A stretch of 30,587 nucleotides of DNA from Candidatus Giovannonibacteria bacterium RIFCSPLOWO2_01_FULL_46_13 (GCA_001778785.1 MFIE01000023.1:2115-32701); one strand, 5' to 3'. Shown: positions 13,902 through 21,231, counted from the stretch's first letter. The notes: generated by a model not told the origin, from the letters alone. Numbers and translations are program-made.

Positions 13902-14658
13902 AGTTAAAAAGTTTAGCTTGGGCTTGATAGTACTTAATTCTTTTTTGTGCCATTTTACAATATTCTGGCGAAATATCTATACCAACAAAATTTCTATTAA
14001 AATTTAAAGCAGATATAGCAGTTGTACCAGAACCCATGAACGGATCTAAAATCGTTTTCGCATGAGTTGATGAGACAATGCGATCAATCAATGAAACTGG
14101 GAAGGCTGCAGGATGATCATTGTTCATCTCTTGTGTAAATTCCCAAATATCACCGTAAGCATTTGCTTTGGGGATGAGTCGAAACATTGGCTTAGCTATA
14201 AGATAGATGACTTCATAGGTGGGCAAAAAGTAACCAGGGTTGAAATTTAGACCACCTTTTCGTTTCCAAATAATGACTTGCCGAACAGGAAATCCATTTA
14301 CAATATCTTGGCGATCTTGCAATAACCCTCCTTGTACGCGCCACTTATGATTATAGAAAATAGCACCATTTTCAGGAATGAGTCTCATCATTTCATTTAG
14401 GCAATCCCTTTGCCACTTCACATAGTCTTCGTGGGGCATACAATCGTCATAATTCGCATAACCATTTTGCAGAGCAGCATTGGCCCACTTACCGCCTCGA
14501 CCATCTTTCATTCCATTTCCAGTTGAATTTTTCAGATTATAAGGCGGGGAAGTCACAATCAAATCTACCGATCCCTTCGGTATCTTTTTCATAATATCCA
14601 CAGAATTTCCGCAAATAATCTTATTTAGAAAATCCTTTGGAAATCTAGGGTCTTTCAT
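13891..14658 (-). CDS. DNA methyltransferase of the restriction-modification system, N4-cytosine type likely (255 aa)
   Basis: Beta-class amino-methyltransferase. Catalytic motif IV is TSPPYN (36-41) and the AdoMet motif I is DPFMGSGTTA near residue 210, so IV precedes I as in the beta class. SPPY is the form usual in N4-cytosine enzymes such as M.MvaI and M.BcnI, which agrees with the MvaI-like nuclease next door. ATG 14658 is chosen; a TTG two codons upstream gives a longer reading without support. No clear Shine-Dalgarno or -10 box at six bases is seen, unlike most genes here, in line with foreign origin. Confidence 0.88.
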   Translation of the reverse strand: MKDPRFPKDFLNKIICGNSVDIMKKIPKGSVDLIVTSPPYNLKNSTGNGMKDGRGGKWANAALQNGYANYDDCMPHEDYVKWQRDCLNEMMRLIPENGAIFYNHKWRVQGGLLQDRQDIVNGFPVRQVIIWKRKGGLNFNPGYFLPTYEVIYLIAKPMFRLIPKANAYGDIWEFTQEMNNDHPAAFPVSLIDRIVSSTHAKTILDPFMGSGTTAISALNFNRNFVGIDISPEYCKMAQKRIKYYQAQAKLFNYVK

Positions 14659-14786
14659 ACGCAAATAACGTCACCTCGGTAAAAAGAGGCACCTAGCTCT
14701 ATTAAGATTTTTTTATCTACGCCCATGGATAGATTATCAGGGGAAAAGAACTAGCTTTCAATGTATAAATAAGGCTAGGCAACAAG

Positions 14787-14909
14787 CTATTTTCTATTTT
14801 TGCTTTTCGGCTTGCGATCTTTTAATTGCTTCTCCAAAAACTCAACGCGCTTTTCCAGTGCGTTAAAAATTTCCGGAAGGTCTTTTATTCTATCTGTTCC
14901 CTTTAGCAT
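14787..14909 (-). CDS. Small coiled-coil protein (40 aa)
   Basis: Reads MLKGTDRIKDLPEIFNALEK, then a heptad-like stretch (RVEFLEKQL) and a Lys/Arg-rich tail. It resembles a short coiled coil with a basic end, which could bind DNA or a partner protein. A stop codon lies two codons before the ATG, so the start is fixed. There is neither a Shine-Dalgarno nor a -10 box at six bases. It lies 128 bases upstream of the methyltransferase gene on the same strand; it has no helix-turn-helix, so it is not an obvious controller protein. Confidence 0.42.
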   Translation of the reverse strand: MLKGTDRIKDLPEIFNALEKRVEFLEKQLKDRKPKSKNRK

Positions 14910-15005
14910 AATTCAGAAAAAATTAATTAATAAACATCGACTAAAATCTTTTAGACTTCATAAAATAAAACTTCAAAATCAATGACATAGTTTCATATTG
15001 TGAGC

Positions 15006-15034
15006 TTGTGAGTATGGTCAAAACGTGCTATTAA
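15006..15034 (+). promoter_or_regulatory. Promoter of the zinc-finger protein gene
   Basis: TTGTGA (15006-15011), 17 bp spacer, extended -10 TGC-TATTAA (hexamer 15029-15034). Confidence 0.55.
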
Positions 15035-15086
15035 GCAGCTAATGGGGCATTCGAATAGAAACCTTAACAATAGAAAGGAGCAGGAG

Positions 15087-15572
15087 ATGGGAAGATTCAA
15101 ATGGATTGACCCGGAAGAGTTCGCGGAGTTAATTAAGAGAAATGGCGCGGTGCCAGCGCAGCTATCAGGGTGGGGAGAATTCTCTTTTGGAATCTTCTTC
15201 GCGGAGAAAAATCTCGTCATCCTCATCGGCTCATCTTTTGATCGGAATGGGCAAAGACCCATAGGGGCTGACTCCATACGAGTTCTCCTTTTGCAGACAT
15301 CGGAAGATAAGGAGCCGAAGATTGTCTGGCAAATGAAGCCAACGAAACGTATAGAAAGTTGGGCAACAAATTTACAGACAAAACTGGACACGCTCAAAAA
15401 GGCTGCCCGAGAGTTGCGCCAATGCCCGACATGCAAAACATGGATGAGGCTACGACACAAAAATTACCGAGTTTTTCTCGGCTGCTCATCCTTTCCGACT
15501 TGCAGGCAACCTACGTTGCCAATTTCTCCGGAGTTAGAAAAATTATTACTCCGGGATAGCAAGATCAGATAG
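15087..15572 (+). CDS. Hypothetical protein with topoisomerase-type C4 zinc finger (161 aa)
   Basis: The C-terminal 40 residues read CPTCKTWMRLRHKNYRVFLGCSSFPTCRQP: a C4 zinc finger like those at the C-terminus of bacterial topoisomerase I, which bind single-stranded DNA. The first 110 residues are not recognised; they look alpha/beta and may hold a small nuclease-like or sensor fold. The frame is open from 15042, but AAAGGAG six bases before ATG 15087 fixes the start. It has its own promoter and a strong terminator, like the other small leadered genes. Confidence 0.78.
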   Translation: MGRFKWIDPEEFAELIKRNGAVPAQLSGWGEFSFGIFFAEKNLVILIGSSFDRNGQRPIGADSIRVLLLQTSEDKEPKIVWQMKPTKRIESWATNLQTKLDTLKKAARELRQCPTCKTWMRLRHKNYRVFLGCSSFPTCRQPTLPISPELEKLLLRDSKIR

Positions 15573-15581
15573 TTTCAATTG

Positions 15582-15615
15582 AACCGCCGAGAACTCGCTT
15601 CTCGGCGGTTTTTCT
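15582..15615 (+). terminator. Terminator after the zinc-finger protein gene
   Basis: Perfect 12-bp stem (15582-15593 with 15599-15610), CTCGC loop, then TTTTTCTT. Confidence 0.92.
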
Positions 15616-15621
15616 TAGAAT

Positions 15622-15649
15622 TTACAAGCTCGCGGGGTTTTGTTAAATT
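15622..15649 (+). promoter_or_regulatory. Probable promoter of the 76-residue protein gene
   Basis: TTACAA (15622-15627), 16 bp spacer, TGT-TAAATT (hexamer 15644-15649). Confidence 0.45.
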
Positions 15650-15679
15650 TAAATAAATAAGCGATCCAAAGGAGGTCGT

Positions 15680-15910
15680 ATGAATTGTGCTTTATTGGTG
15701 CCGAGTCATGGCGCGCCTACGTCCGATAGCGAGCTTTTGCCATGTCTTTTGAAAGAAGGTCACGAAGGATCAAAACACTTAGCTCGGTTAGGTCCTGGCG
15801 CCTACATCCTCTGGGAGCAGGATTTCGAATGCGACTGCGAAGAGGAAAACTGCGATTCCTTCATCTATCAAGAGATAACGGAGAGCGAAGCACAAAAATT
15901 ATTAGCATAA
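15680..15910 (+). CDS. Hypothetical acidic Cys-containing protein (76 aa)
   Basis: Unrecognised. Small, acidic, soluble, with a CDCEEENC cluster near residues 51-58 and a CLLKEGHEGSKH segment (22-33) that together could bind a metal ion. AAAGGAGG precedes the ATG at the usual spacing. The gene is one unit with its own promoter and a terminator directly after the stop, which it shares with the convergent DUF1328 operon. Confidence 0.72.
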   Translation: MNCALLVPSHGAPTSDSELLPCLLKEGHEGSKHLARLGPGAYILWEQDFECDCEEENCDSFIYQEITESEAQKLLA

Positions 15911-15936
15911 AGAGGAGTCCACGGGGACTCCTCTTT
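15909..15936. terminator. Bidirectional terminator
   Basis: Perfect 12-bp stem (15909-15920 with 15925-15936), ACGG loop. Works for the 76-aa gene (+) and the DUF1328 operon (-). Confidence 0.9.
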
Positions 15937-15959
15937 TATAAATGCGGTTCGCGGTCGCC

Positions 15960-16124
15960 TTACGGCGGCGGGCGGCGGCCCATAACGAAGCTGACAAAAA
16001 ACAAGACGATGAAGACTACGAACAGGATCCAGGCTATATGCATGGCGGCTCCAGCGAGTCCCGTCAAGCCCAGCACTCCCGCAACCAGCCCGAATACCAA
16101 AAACATAACCGACCAAGATAACAT
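15960..16124 (-). CDS. DUF1328 (YtjA-like) small membrane protein (54 aa)
   Basis: Two-helix inner-membrane protein of the DUF1328 family, function unknown, widespread in proteobacteria. It starts MLSWSVMFLVFGLVAGVLGL, continues with a helix ending LFFVSFVMGRRPPP, and has the family's usual length and GRRPP-type end. GGGAGG precedes the ATG. It is second in a two-gene operon, 20 bases after the 84-residue gene. A likely paralogue lies at 17204-17392. Confidence 0.88.
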   Translation of the reverse strand: MLSWSVMFLVFGLVAGVLGLTGLAGAAMHIAWILFVVFIVLFFVSFVMGRRPPP

Positions 16125-16144
16125 AGTCACCTCCCTTTTTTAAT

Positions 16145-16399
16145 TTATTGGAGAACGTATTTTCGCAACTCCGACATTGTGCCAGAGATATAGGCATACG
16201 TTTCGTACAAATCGATGTTCCCGCGGATTTCCCACGAAAGCTTATCGCCGGCATCCAAAAGCCTTACCAACTCCTCACGATCCTCGTCGTCCAGCTCGTT
16301 TTTACTTTTTATGTCCCTAGCGAAAGACTCGCAGAAACAAGAAAAAGCAAGAACATCCCCTTCGCTTTTCAGGTCGTAAAAACCAGGATCTGCTGCCAT
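16145..16399 (-). CDS. Hypothetical acidic protein (84 aa)
   Basis: Not recognised. Soluble, acidic, mostly helical, no membrane segment; one CFCE motif near residue 22. AGGAGG lies five bases before ATG 16399, which is chosen over an upstream in-frame GTG at 16405. It is the first gene of an operon with the DUF1328 protein. Confidence 0.72.
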   Translation of the reverse strand: MAADPGFYDLKSEGDVLAFSCFCESFARDIKSKNELDDEDREELVRLLDAGDKLSWEIRGNIDLYETYAYISGTMSELRKYVLQ

Positions 16400-16438
16400 A
16401 TCCACCTCCTAATATCTTAGATTTCAGATTCCATGAAA

Positions 16439-16467
16439 ATCCTTACATATTCCAAATTAATTTTCAA
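16439..16467 (-). promoter_or_regulatory. Promoter of the DUF1328 operon
   Basis: TTGAAA (16462-16467), 17 bp spacer, TGT-AAGGAT (hexamer 16439-16444). Nearly the same as the promoter at 17449-17477. Confidence 0.5.
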
Positions 16468-16479
16468 TACAGCTGGGAT

Positions 16480-16518
16480 TTTATAAAACAAAGGCCCTTC
16501 CTTTCGGTTGGGCCTTTG
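16480..16518 (-). terminator. Terminator of the three-gene operon
   Basis: CAAAGGCCC (16489-16497) pairs with GGGCCTTTG (16510-16518); on the minus strand TTTTAT follows. Confidence 0.85.
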
Positions 16519-16520
16519 GA

Positions 16521-16847
16521 TTATTTTTTGCCGGGCGGCGGCTCATCGCCAGGATCAATCAAACTCTGGAGCCATTCGAGACGATGGACTCCATCAACGA
16601 AAGAGTGGTGCAGAAGGAATGTTTTCCACGTAGCAATGCATTCCTCAACGATTTTTCTTCCTTCCACGTATTTTCCAGGCCAGCAACCATGATGCTTCTC
16701 TGCCCAATCGGATAACTTTTCCGAAGCATCGCAGTCCGCAAAAGTTGATGCCTTTTGTTGCTCCAGCCTCTCGCCAAAACTCTTCACATAGTCGTAAAGG
16801 CCGACGAGCAAAATATAACCGAGGCCAAGGGAAATTACATATTCCAT
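16521..16847 (-). CDS. Hypothetical membrane-anchored protein (108 aa)
   Basis: One N-terminal hydrophobic helix (about 3-20), then a soluble mixed region with HHGCWPGKYVEGRK near the middle and a Pro-rich acidic end (DPGDEPPPGKK). No family recognised. The frame is open far upstream, but GGAGG in front of ATG 16847 sets the start. Last gene of a three-gene operon (17392 to 16521), 14 bases after the gene before it, and followed at once by a terminator. Confidence 0.72.
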   Translation of the reverse strand: MEYVISLGLGYILLVGLYDYVKSFGERLEQQKASTFADCDASEKLSDWAEKHHGCWPGKYVEGRKIVEECIATWKTFLLHHSFVDGVHRLEWLQSLIDPGDEPPPGKK

Positions 16848-16861
16848 AGAACCTCCTCCAA

Positions 16862-17188
16862 TCAATGTACAATCGGCCCAACGGCGCCAAAAAACTCTTT
16901 CAGCGAGTCTCGAGACGCTATAACATCCCTGAGGGTCAAAGCTGATTTCGGCTGGTCGAAATCCAACTCGTAGCAGCGGATCGGAGGATGCCATTCATGT
17001 ATCATCACTTCAACCTGGTCTGCTTCGTCGTCTTCGACAATTCCAGTTTCGAAATAGTTCTCGAGGATGTAGAGTGCGAAATCCTGAGAATACACCCATG
17101 GACTTGGCTCCGAAGCTGCAGGTACAACGCGACCCCGTAAGAAATTATCCCCTATTTGGAAATAAGACACGCGGGCAAAAAGTTCCAT
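16862..17188 (-). CDS. Hypothetical soluble protein (108 aa)
   Basis: No family recognised. Acidic and soluble, with a helical acidic stretch near residues 40-62 (EDDEADQVEVMIHE) and a Cys-containing segment RCYELDFDQPKSALTL. AGGGAGG precedes ATG 17188. Middle gene of the operon that begins with the DUF1328-like protein, 15 bases after it. Confidence 0.72.
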   Translation of the reverse strand: MELFARVSYFQIGDNFLRGRVVPAASEPSPWVYSQDFALYILENYFETGIVEDDEADQVEVMIHEWHPPIRCYELDFDQPKSALTLRDVIASRDSLKEFFGAVGPIVH

Positions 17189-17203
17189 GGTATCCTCCCT
17201 TCA

Positions 17204-17392
17204 TCAACCGTCATTGGACGTAATAAGCGGCGGACTGTGACGATTTAATGTCAAGGTTAAAATGAGTAAAACTAAGAAACCCCCAAACAGGATCCAGTGA
17301 AGCATCGTTGCCCCTCCGGTGACGTAGATGCAAAACAAGCCTAAGAGTCCTCCGAGAATCAAAATCACAAGAAAGACTAGTACAGAGTTCAT
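17204..17392 (-). CDS. DUF1328-like two-helix membrane protein (62 aa)
   Basis: Two hydrophobic helices separated by a short Gly-rich turn. The layout (VILILGGLLGLFCIYVTGG, then a second helix ending LILTLTL) matches the DUF1328 protein at 15960-16124 helix for helix, so it is probably a diverged paralogue. AAGGAGG lies before ATG 17392. First gene of a three-gene operon. Its promoter resembles that of the other DUF1328 operon. Confidence 0.7.
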   Translation of the reverse strand: MNSVLVFLVILILGGLLGLFCIYVTGGATMLHWILFGGFLVLLILTLTLNRHSPPLITSNDG

Positions 17393-17448
17393 GATTTCCT
17401 CCTTCCGAAATTTGTTAAGAAAACGCCAAGATTAAGAGACTTTTAAAA

Positions 17449-17477
17449 ATCCTCGCATAATTCCGTACAATTTTCAA
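17449..17477 (-). promoter_or_regulatory. Promoter of the DUF1328-like operon
   Basis: TTGAAA (17472-17477), 17 bp spacer, TGC-GAGGAT (hexamer 17449-17454). The -35 and its flank, GGAAT, ATG and AGGATTTT match the promoter at 16439-16467. Confidence 0.5.
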
Positions 17478-17482
17478 ATCAC

Positions 17483-19045
17483 CTACTCCTCCAGGAGATT
17501 CAACTTCACGAGGCGGGAGCGGATGGCGCCGGCCTGCCGGCCAAAAATTTTAGCTAATTCCTTCAACGGAGTTTTGCCGGAAAATAATTCAGTCAATTTT
17601 TCGTCACTATCTTTCGGCCACGGCCGGTACGCGTTAGGATAAGCCTCGCGGATTTTATCGAGCCGGGACTTAACTTTTTCGCCGATCGTAATATTTTTCC
17701 CTCCGGAGGCTTTAATAAAATTTTCGTGGATTTTTCGGAGGTCTTCGTCTGAAATTTTTTCAAAAGATTCGCGGGCCTCCTCCGAAGCTTGCCTGAAAGA
17801 TTCGTCCTTCTCAAGAATTTCCGGATGCACGCGGAAAGTCCGCTCGTTCCAGCCGAGAAGATAGAGCCCGGCGAGAGTGCGTACGCGGGAGAGCGCGACG
17901 TATCCCTGACCGTATTCAAAAACGGAACTTAAATCCATCACCGCTTCCTCAAGGCTCATCCCCTGGCTTTTATGCACGGTCATCGCCCAGGCCAAGCGCA
18001 GCGGAAGCTGCGCGATTGTCGCCCGGATTTTTCCATTTTCTTCAACGCTCCACTCCGCTTCCCTAACCAAAATTTTCCGGCCGCTCCGGGTTTTTACAAC
18101 CGGGTATCCGCTCGTCTCGAACCCCGTAACTTCGCCCAAGGTCCCGTTAACAAACCCTTCTTTAACGTTATTTTTCGTGAACATGATCTTGGCGCCGATT
18201 TTAAGGACGAGGCGTTCGGGCGAAAGGCAGCCCTTTTTGAGCGATTCAATAATCCTATCGTTCCCGCTCGAGGACATCCCGAATATTTTTTCCTGCGCGG
18301 AAATTTTATCAAGCATTTCGGAATTAATTTTATCGACGTCGGCGTTATGCGAAAAAAGTTTCGGGGCGTATTCTGGCGCGTCATGCGCCTCAACGATCCT
18401 GGAGCCGATCTGCGAAAGGTGGACTTCGTTAAATTCGTCGCGCCGTATGGAAGATAATATAGAAAGGAAGCCGTCGTCCGTTTGGCGGTGCTGTTCGGAG
18501 ATGTAGCAGACGACGGGGTTTGCTTCAAGCCAGGCTGGTGCGTCGTAGGCGAAACGCACGATGGTCCGCTCCGGCAAAATAGATTCCTCTGAATCGTCGC
18601 CCCTGCGCACGACGGGAGGGAGCTGGAAAAAATCTCCGACAAAAACAATCTGCAGGCCGCCGAAAGGCTCGGGGCGCCTTCGCACTTCCCGGCAGACCGC
18701 GTCCAGCATGGAAATGGATTCCGCGGAGAGCATGGAAACTTCGTCAATTATTAAAACTTTGGCGCGGCCAACCCGCTTTACGATAAATTCGCTCGAAGCC
18801 AAGCGGTCGAGGTCGTACCTATCGAGTTTCTTTTTTATCCCAAGCCCGGACCAAGAATGGATCGTCATCCCTCCCAAATGCGTCGCCGCGATCCCGGTCG
18901 AAGCGGTTATGGCGGGCTCGATCCCGCGCTCGCGCAAATACGAAGCGTACGCGTCTACGACGTAAGTCTTGCCCGCGCCAGGTTCTCCAGTAAGAAAAAC
19001 ATTCGCTCCAGTTTTCAAAATAGATAATGCTTCGGATTGCGTCAT
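17483..19045 (-). CDS. PIF1/RecD-like SF1 helicase with C-terminal HTH (520 aa)
   Basis: ATP-driven 5'-3' DNA helicase of the PIF1/RecD2 group. Walker A GEPGAGKT is at 20-27, Walker B IIDEVSML near 98, GDFFQLPPV near 138, the SH3-like and motif V region AWAMTVHKSQGMSLEEAV near 355, and motif VI YVALSRV near 385. After the helicase core an extra tail ends in a helix-turn-helix-like stretch (LKELAKIFGRQAGAIRSRLVKL), often found in candidate-phylum helicases. TATAAT lies 11 bases before the ATG (19057-19062), so the leader would be only a few bases. A role in replication restart or repair is inferred. Confidence 0.92.
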   Translation of the reverse strand: MTQSEALSILKTGANVFLTGEPGAGKTYVVDAYASYLRERGIEPAITASTGIAATHLGGMTIHSWSGLGIKKKLDRYDLDRLASSEFIVKRVGRAKVLIIDEVSMLSAESISMLDAVCREVRRRPEPFGGLQIVFVGDFFQLPPVVRRGDDSEESILPERTIVRFAYDAPAWLEANPVVCYISEQHRQTDDGFLSILSSIRRDEFNEVHLSQIGSRIVEAHDAPEYAPKLFSHNADVDKINSEMLDKISAQEKIFGMSSSGNDRIIESLKKGCLSPERLVLKIGAKIMFTKNNVKEGFVNGTLGEVTGFETSGYPVVKTRSGRKILVREAEWSVEENGKIRATIAQLPLRLAWAMTVHKSQGMSLEEAVMDLSSVFEYGQGYVALSRVRTLAGLYLLGWNERTFRVHPEILEKDESFRQASEEARESFEKISDEDLRKIHENFIKASGGKNITIGEKVKSRLDKIREAYPNAYRPWPKDSDEKLTELFSGKTPLKELAKIFGRQAGAIRSRLVKLNLLEE

Positions 19046-19056
19046 GCTTAATTTAA

Positions 19057-19062
19057 ATTATA
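19057..19062 (-). promoter_or_regulatory. -10 box of the helicase gene
   Basis: TATAAT, 11 bases before the ATG: nearly leaderless, an exception to the six-base rule. Confidence 0.6.
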
Positions 19063-19069
19063 CACGAAT

Positions 19070-19107
19070 AGAAAAGCAGGCCGGAAGGAATAAATCCTTC
19101 CGGCCTG
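19070..19107 (-). terminator. Terminator after the three-helix membrane protein gene
   Basis: Perfect 13-bp stem (19077-19089 with 19095-19107), ATAAA loop, then CTTTTCT on the minus strand. It shields the helicase promoter. Confidence 0.9.
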
Positions 19108-19116
19108 AATGCTACC

Positions 19117-19374
19117 TCACCACGATTGAAAAATCTTCCCCGTTCGGCTCTCGATAAGCAAAACGGCAATCATGCCCAGCGCCGCCAGGATAAAATTTAA
19201 ACCTGGATACCAACTCAGGATATAAAACACGAAGAGCACAAACGCCAGGCAGATCGGCACGAAAAATACGATCAAGTGCCAAATTTTTTCTGCGTAAGGC
19301 TCAAAATGGCGCCACAAAGTGTATCCGAGAACCGCGCCCAATACTATCCAAAGGGGTAATGCGGCTTCATTCAT
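19117..19374 (-). CDS. Small three-helix membrane protein (85 aa)
   Basis: Three hydrophobic segments (about 5-20, 32-53, 57-74) with short charged loops; the C-terminus is basic (ESRTGKIFQSW). No family recognised. AAGGAGGG precedes the ATG, and a strong terminator follows. Single-gene leadered unit. Confidence 0.74.
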   Translation of the reverse strand: MNEAALPLWIVLGAVLGYTLWRHFEPYAEKIWHLIVFFVPICLAFVLFVFYILSWYPGLNFILAALGMIAVLLIESRTGKIFQSW

Positions 19375-19423
19375 AAGCCCTCCTTAGTAAAGCCTAATTT
19401 TCAAAAGACTGCTTTTAAATAAA

Positions 19424-19452
19424 ATTATAATCCTTCCCCGCAGATGCGGCAA
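19424..19452 (-). promoter_or_regulatory. Promoter of the three-helix membrane protein gene
   Basis: TTGCCG (19447-19452), 17 bp spacer, TATAAT (19424-19429). It overlaps the last codons of the zinc-ribbon gene upstream. Confidence 0.6.
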
Positions 19453-19601
19453 TTATATTCCAATTTCTGGATTGCCTCGCCGTCGCGGTCGACATCTATA
19501 ACATCTAAAGTATTTAAAACCCCGGAATCGCCACATTTTTCGCAAGAAAATTCGAGCCAGTTGGACGTGTATGAAGGAGTAATTTCAACCGGCTTAATCA
19601 T
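19425..19601 (-). CDS. Small zinc-ribbon protein (58 aa)
   Basis: Starts MIKPVEITPSYTSNWLEFSC and has two CxxC knuckles: CEKCG (about 20-24) and CRICG (about 52-56), the layout of a single zinc ribbon. Acidic and soluble; role unknown, possibly nucleic acid or protein binding. TATAAT lies exactly six bases before the ATG (19608-19613), a textbook case of the leaderless rule, which makes the gene convincing despite its size. Confidence 0.78.
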   Translation of the reverse strand: MIKPVEITPSYTSNWLEFSCEKCGDSGVLNTLDVIDVDRDGEAIQKLEYNCRICGEGL

Positions 19602-19607
19602 CCATAA

Positions 19608-19613
19608 ATTATA
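19608..19613 (-). promoter_or_regulatory. -10 box of leaderless zinc-ribbon gene
   Basis: TATAAT six bases before ATG 19601. Confidence 0.75.
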
Positions 19614-19733
19614 CCCTAAACCGTCGGGCTCATGTAAGAAAGCTTCTTATTCCAACGTCTAAAACACTATAAAAGGCGAATTAGAAATAGAAAGGTCGAA
19701 CGTGTAAATGGTTTTAAAAACTCAAAAAAATAT

Positions 19734-20432
19734 ATGAGAACTTTTTCTTTTTATGTCCTAGCGGCGGCCCTATTCGGGATCCTTCTTCCAATCACGCCGA
19801 TCCGCGCGCAAACACTACAACCAATCATCACCTTTACCGCGAACCCGCAAAGCGTAACCCAGGGAGGCTCATCAACTCTTAACTGGCAGACGCAATACGC
19901 GACGTCCTGCACCGCTTCCGGCGGATGGACCGGATCGCTGTCCACAAACGGCGCGCAGTCCGTAACGGTTTCTACAACAACCTCGTACACGCTAGTCTGT
20001 ATGGGTTCGGGCGGAAGCGCTACTTCGACGATAAGCATCACGATCGCAACGACCACCCCAACGCCAACCCCAACGCCTTCACCAATCCCCACACCAACTC
20101 CAACTCCGCCCCCCGCACCAAACCCGACAATCCCTCTTTGTGAAATTTCCCGGACGCTTAAAGTTGGCGCGCGCGGAGACGACGTTAAATGTTTGCAGCG
20201 TTACCTTAACTGGGCGGGCTTCCGCATCGCGTTAATCGGCTCAGGATCTCCGGGAAATGAAACTACGTATTTTGGAAACCTGACCAGGCAGGCCGTGATG
20301 CGCTGGCAGGAAGCAAACCGCGCCGAAGTCCTAACTCCGCTTGGATTGCCAAACGGAACTGGAGTCTTTGGTATGGCGTCGTTTAACGCGTACGTGAGGA
20401 TCGTGCGAATCGCGCTCGGCGTGGGAAGTTAA
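19734..20432 (+). CDS. Secreted peptidoglycan-binding protein with Ig-like domain (232 aa)
   Basis: Signal peptide (1-25, ending PIRAQ), an Ig-like domain (about 33-103: ITFTANPQSVTQGGSSTLNW, two Cys that may bond), a Thr/Pro linker (about 105-132), then a PG_binding_1 domain (about 140-228: LKVGARGDDVKCLQRYLNWAGF) that holds the protein to the cell wall. The Ig-like domain is related to that of the lamin-tail protein at 21321-22379. No catalytic domain, so a wall-anchored surface protein. The upstream region shows no clear ribosome site or -10 box at six bases. Confidence 0.88.
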   Translation: MRTFSFYVLAAALFGILLPITPIRAQTLQPIITFTANPQSVTQGGSSTLNWQTQYATSCTASGGWTGSLSTNGAQSVTVSTTTSYTLVCMGSGGSATSTISITIATTTPTPTPTPSPIPTPTPTPPPAPNPTIPLCEISRTLKVGARGDDVKCLQRYLNWAGFRIALIGSGSPGNETTYFGNLTRQAVMRWQEANRAEVLTPLGLPNGTGVFGMASFNAYVRIVRIALGVGS

Positions 20433-20443
20433 AAACAGGGATA

Positions 20444-20878
20444 CTACCTGATCCCAGTGTCGATATCGAGATTTAGCTCCAAAGTTTGGTTAGCCTTAAC
20501 ACTTATCATTTTTGGCAAAGAAAACTGACAGCCCATAAACTGGCAATCGGATAGGCTGATTTCGTAATCGGATTCAGGAAGTTCTATATTAAAGCTCCCG
20601 TCAGAGTTTAATTTCGAAGTAAATGGAAGATCAGCAGGGCGCCCGCCTCCCTTCGGAGTAAAAATTAAATTACGCGATGCGTATGGATTTGATTCCGGCG
20701 GAACAGTGCATGGCTCAACAGGACACAAAGGACCTATCGAAACTTTTCCGAAAACAGTTCCAGAAGTTTTGAAATCTTCGTCCTTCGGCGGATATAAAAA
20801 ATTCAAAGAGTATACAAAAGACAAAACGACGGACGCAAGCAGGATAAGGCCGATCGCTTTCAAAATATTTTTCAGCAT
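20444..20878 (-). CDS. Membrane-anchored protein with carboxypeptidase-regulatory-like beta domain (144 aa)
   Basis: One N-terminal helix (about 7-29) anchors a beta-rich outer domain (GTVFGKVSIGPLCP, then LNSDGSFNIELPESDYEISL, ending with ANQTLELNLDID). This is the Ig-like/carboxypeptidase regulatory-like fold often found in surface proteins. Four cysteines (GPLCPVEPC, SDCQFMGC) could form two disulfides. TATAAT lies six bases before the ATG (20885-20890): leaderless. It converges with the peptidoglycan-binding gene. Confidence 0.78.
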   Translation of the reverse strand: MLKNILKAIGLILLASVVLSFVYSLNFLYPPKDEDFKTSGTVFGKVSIGPLCPVEPCTVPPESNPYASRNLIFTPKGGGRPADLPFTSKLNSDGSFNIELPESDYEISLSDCQFMGCQFSLPKMISVKANQTLELNLDIDTGIR

Positions 20879-20884
20879 ACAAAT

Positions 20885-20890
20885 ATTATA
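20885..20890 (-). promoter_or_regulatory. -10 box of leaderless beta-domain gene
   Basis: TATAAT six bases before ATG 20878, about 14 bases downstream of a terminator stem. Confidence 0.75.
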
Positions 20891-20895
20891 CTCCT

Positions 20896-20944
20896 AAAAA
20901 TTTAGAATCCGGAAAGTGAGCGCCACTGCTCACTTTCCGGATTC
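20896..20944 (-). terminator. Terminator after the 89-residue protein gene
   Basis: Perfect 17-bp stem (20905-20921 with 20928-20944), six-base loop, then TAAATTTTTA on the minus strand. Confidence 0.92.
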
Positions 20945-20961
20945 ACTGCGGGAAAAAATAC

Positions 20962-21231
20962 CTAAGGGTCTTCGTACCCAACGGCAACACGGTAGTTGCC
21001 ACGCTTCTTCATATATTCCCTTAGCGTCCCATCTACCTCCTCCCAAAATAGTTCCATTGAGACCTCATCATGCAGCCTTCCAGGAACCAATCTTTTCCCA
21101 TCCGTCGTTATAAAAGCGAAGGGATGGATACTAGATTCGAGAGCCTTCTCGAGAGACATCGTCTCAGTTCTTTTCATCTTGAGGTCGTCACGCACAACCC
21201 CGTTCTCTATAGCCCACACCGGTCCGAACAT
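20962..21231 (-). CDS. Hypothetical protein (89 aa)
   Basis: No family recognised. Soluble, mixed alpha/beta, no cysteines; the C-terminal half is helical and charged (WEEVDGTLREYMKKRGNYRV). AAGGAGGG precedes ATG 21231 and a very strong terminator follows the stop, so it is a single leadered unit. Confidence 0.72.
   Translation of the reverse strand: MFGPVWAIENGVVRDDLKMKRTETMSLEKALESSIHPFAFITTDGKRLVPGRLHDEVSMELFWEEVDGTLREYMKKRGNYRVAVGYEDP

Noticed and set aside
15742..16254. Overlapping frames on both strands around the DUF1328 gene
   Set aside because: They lack ribosome sites and overlap the 76-residue gene, the terminator and the DUF1328 gene, which are supported by motifs.
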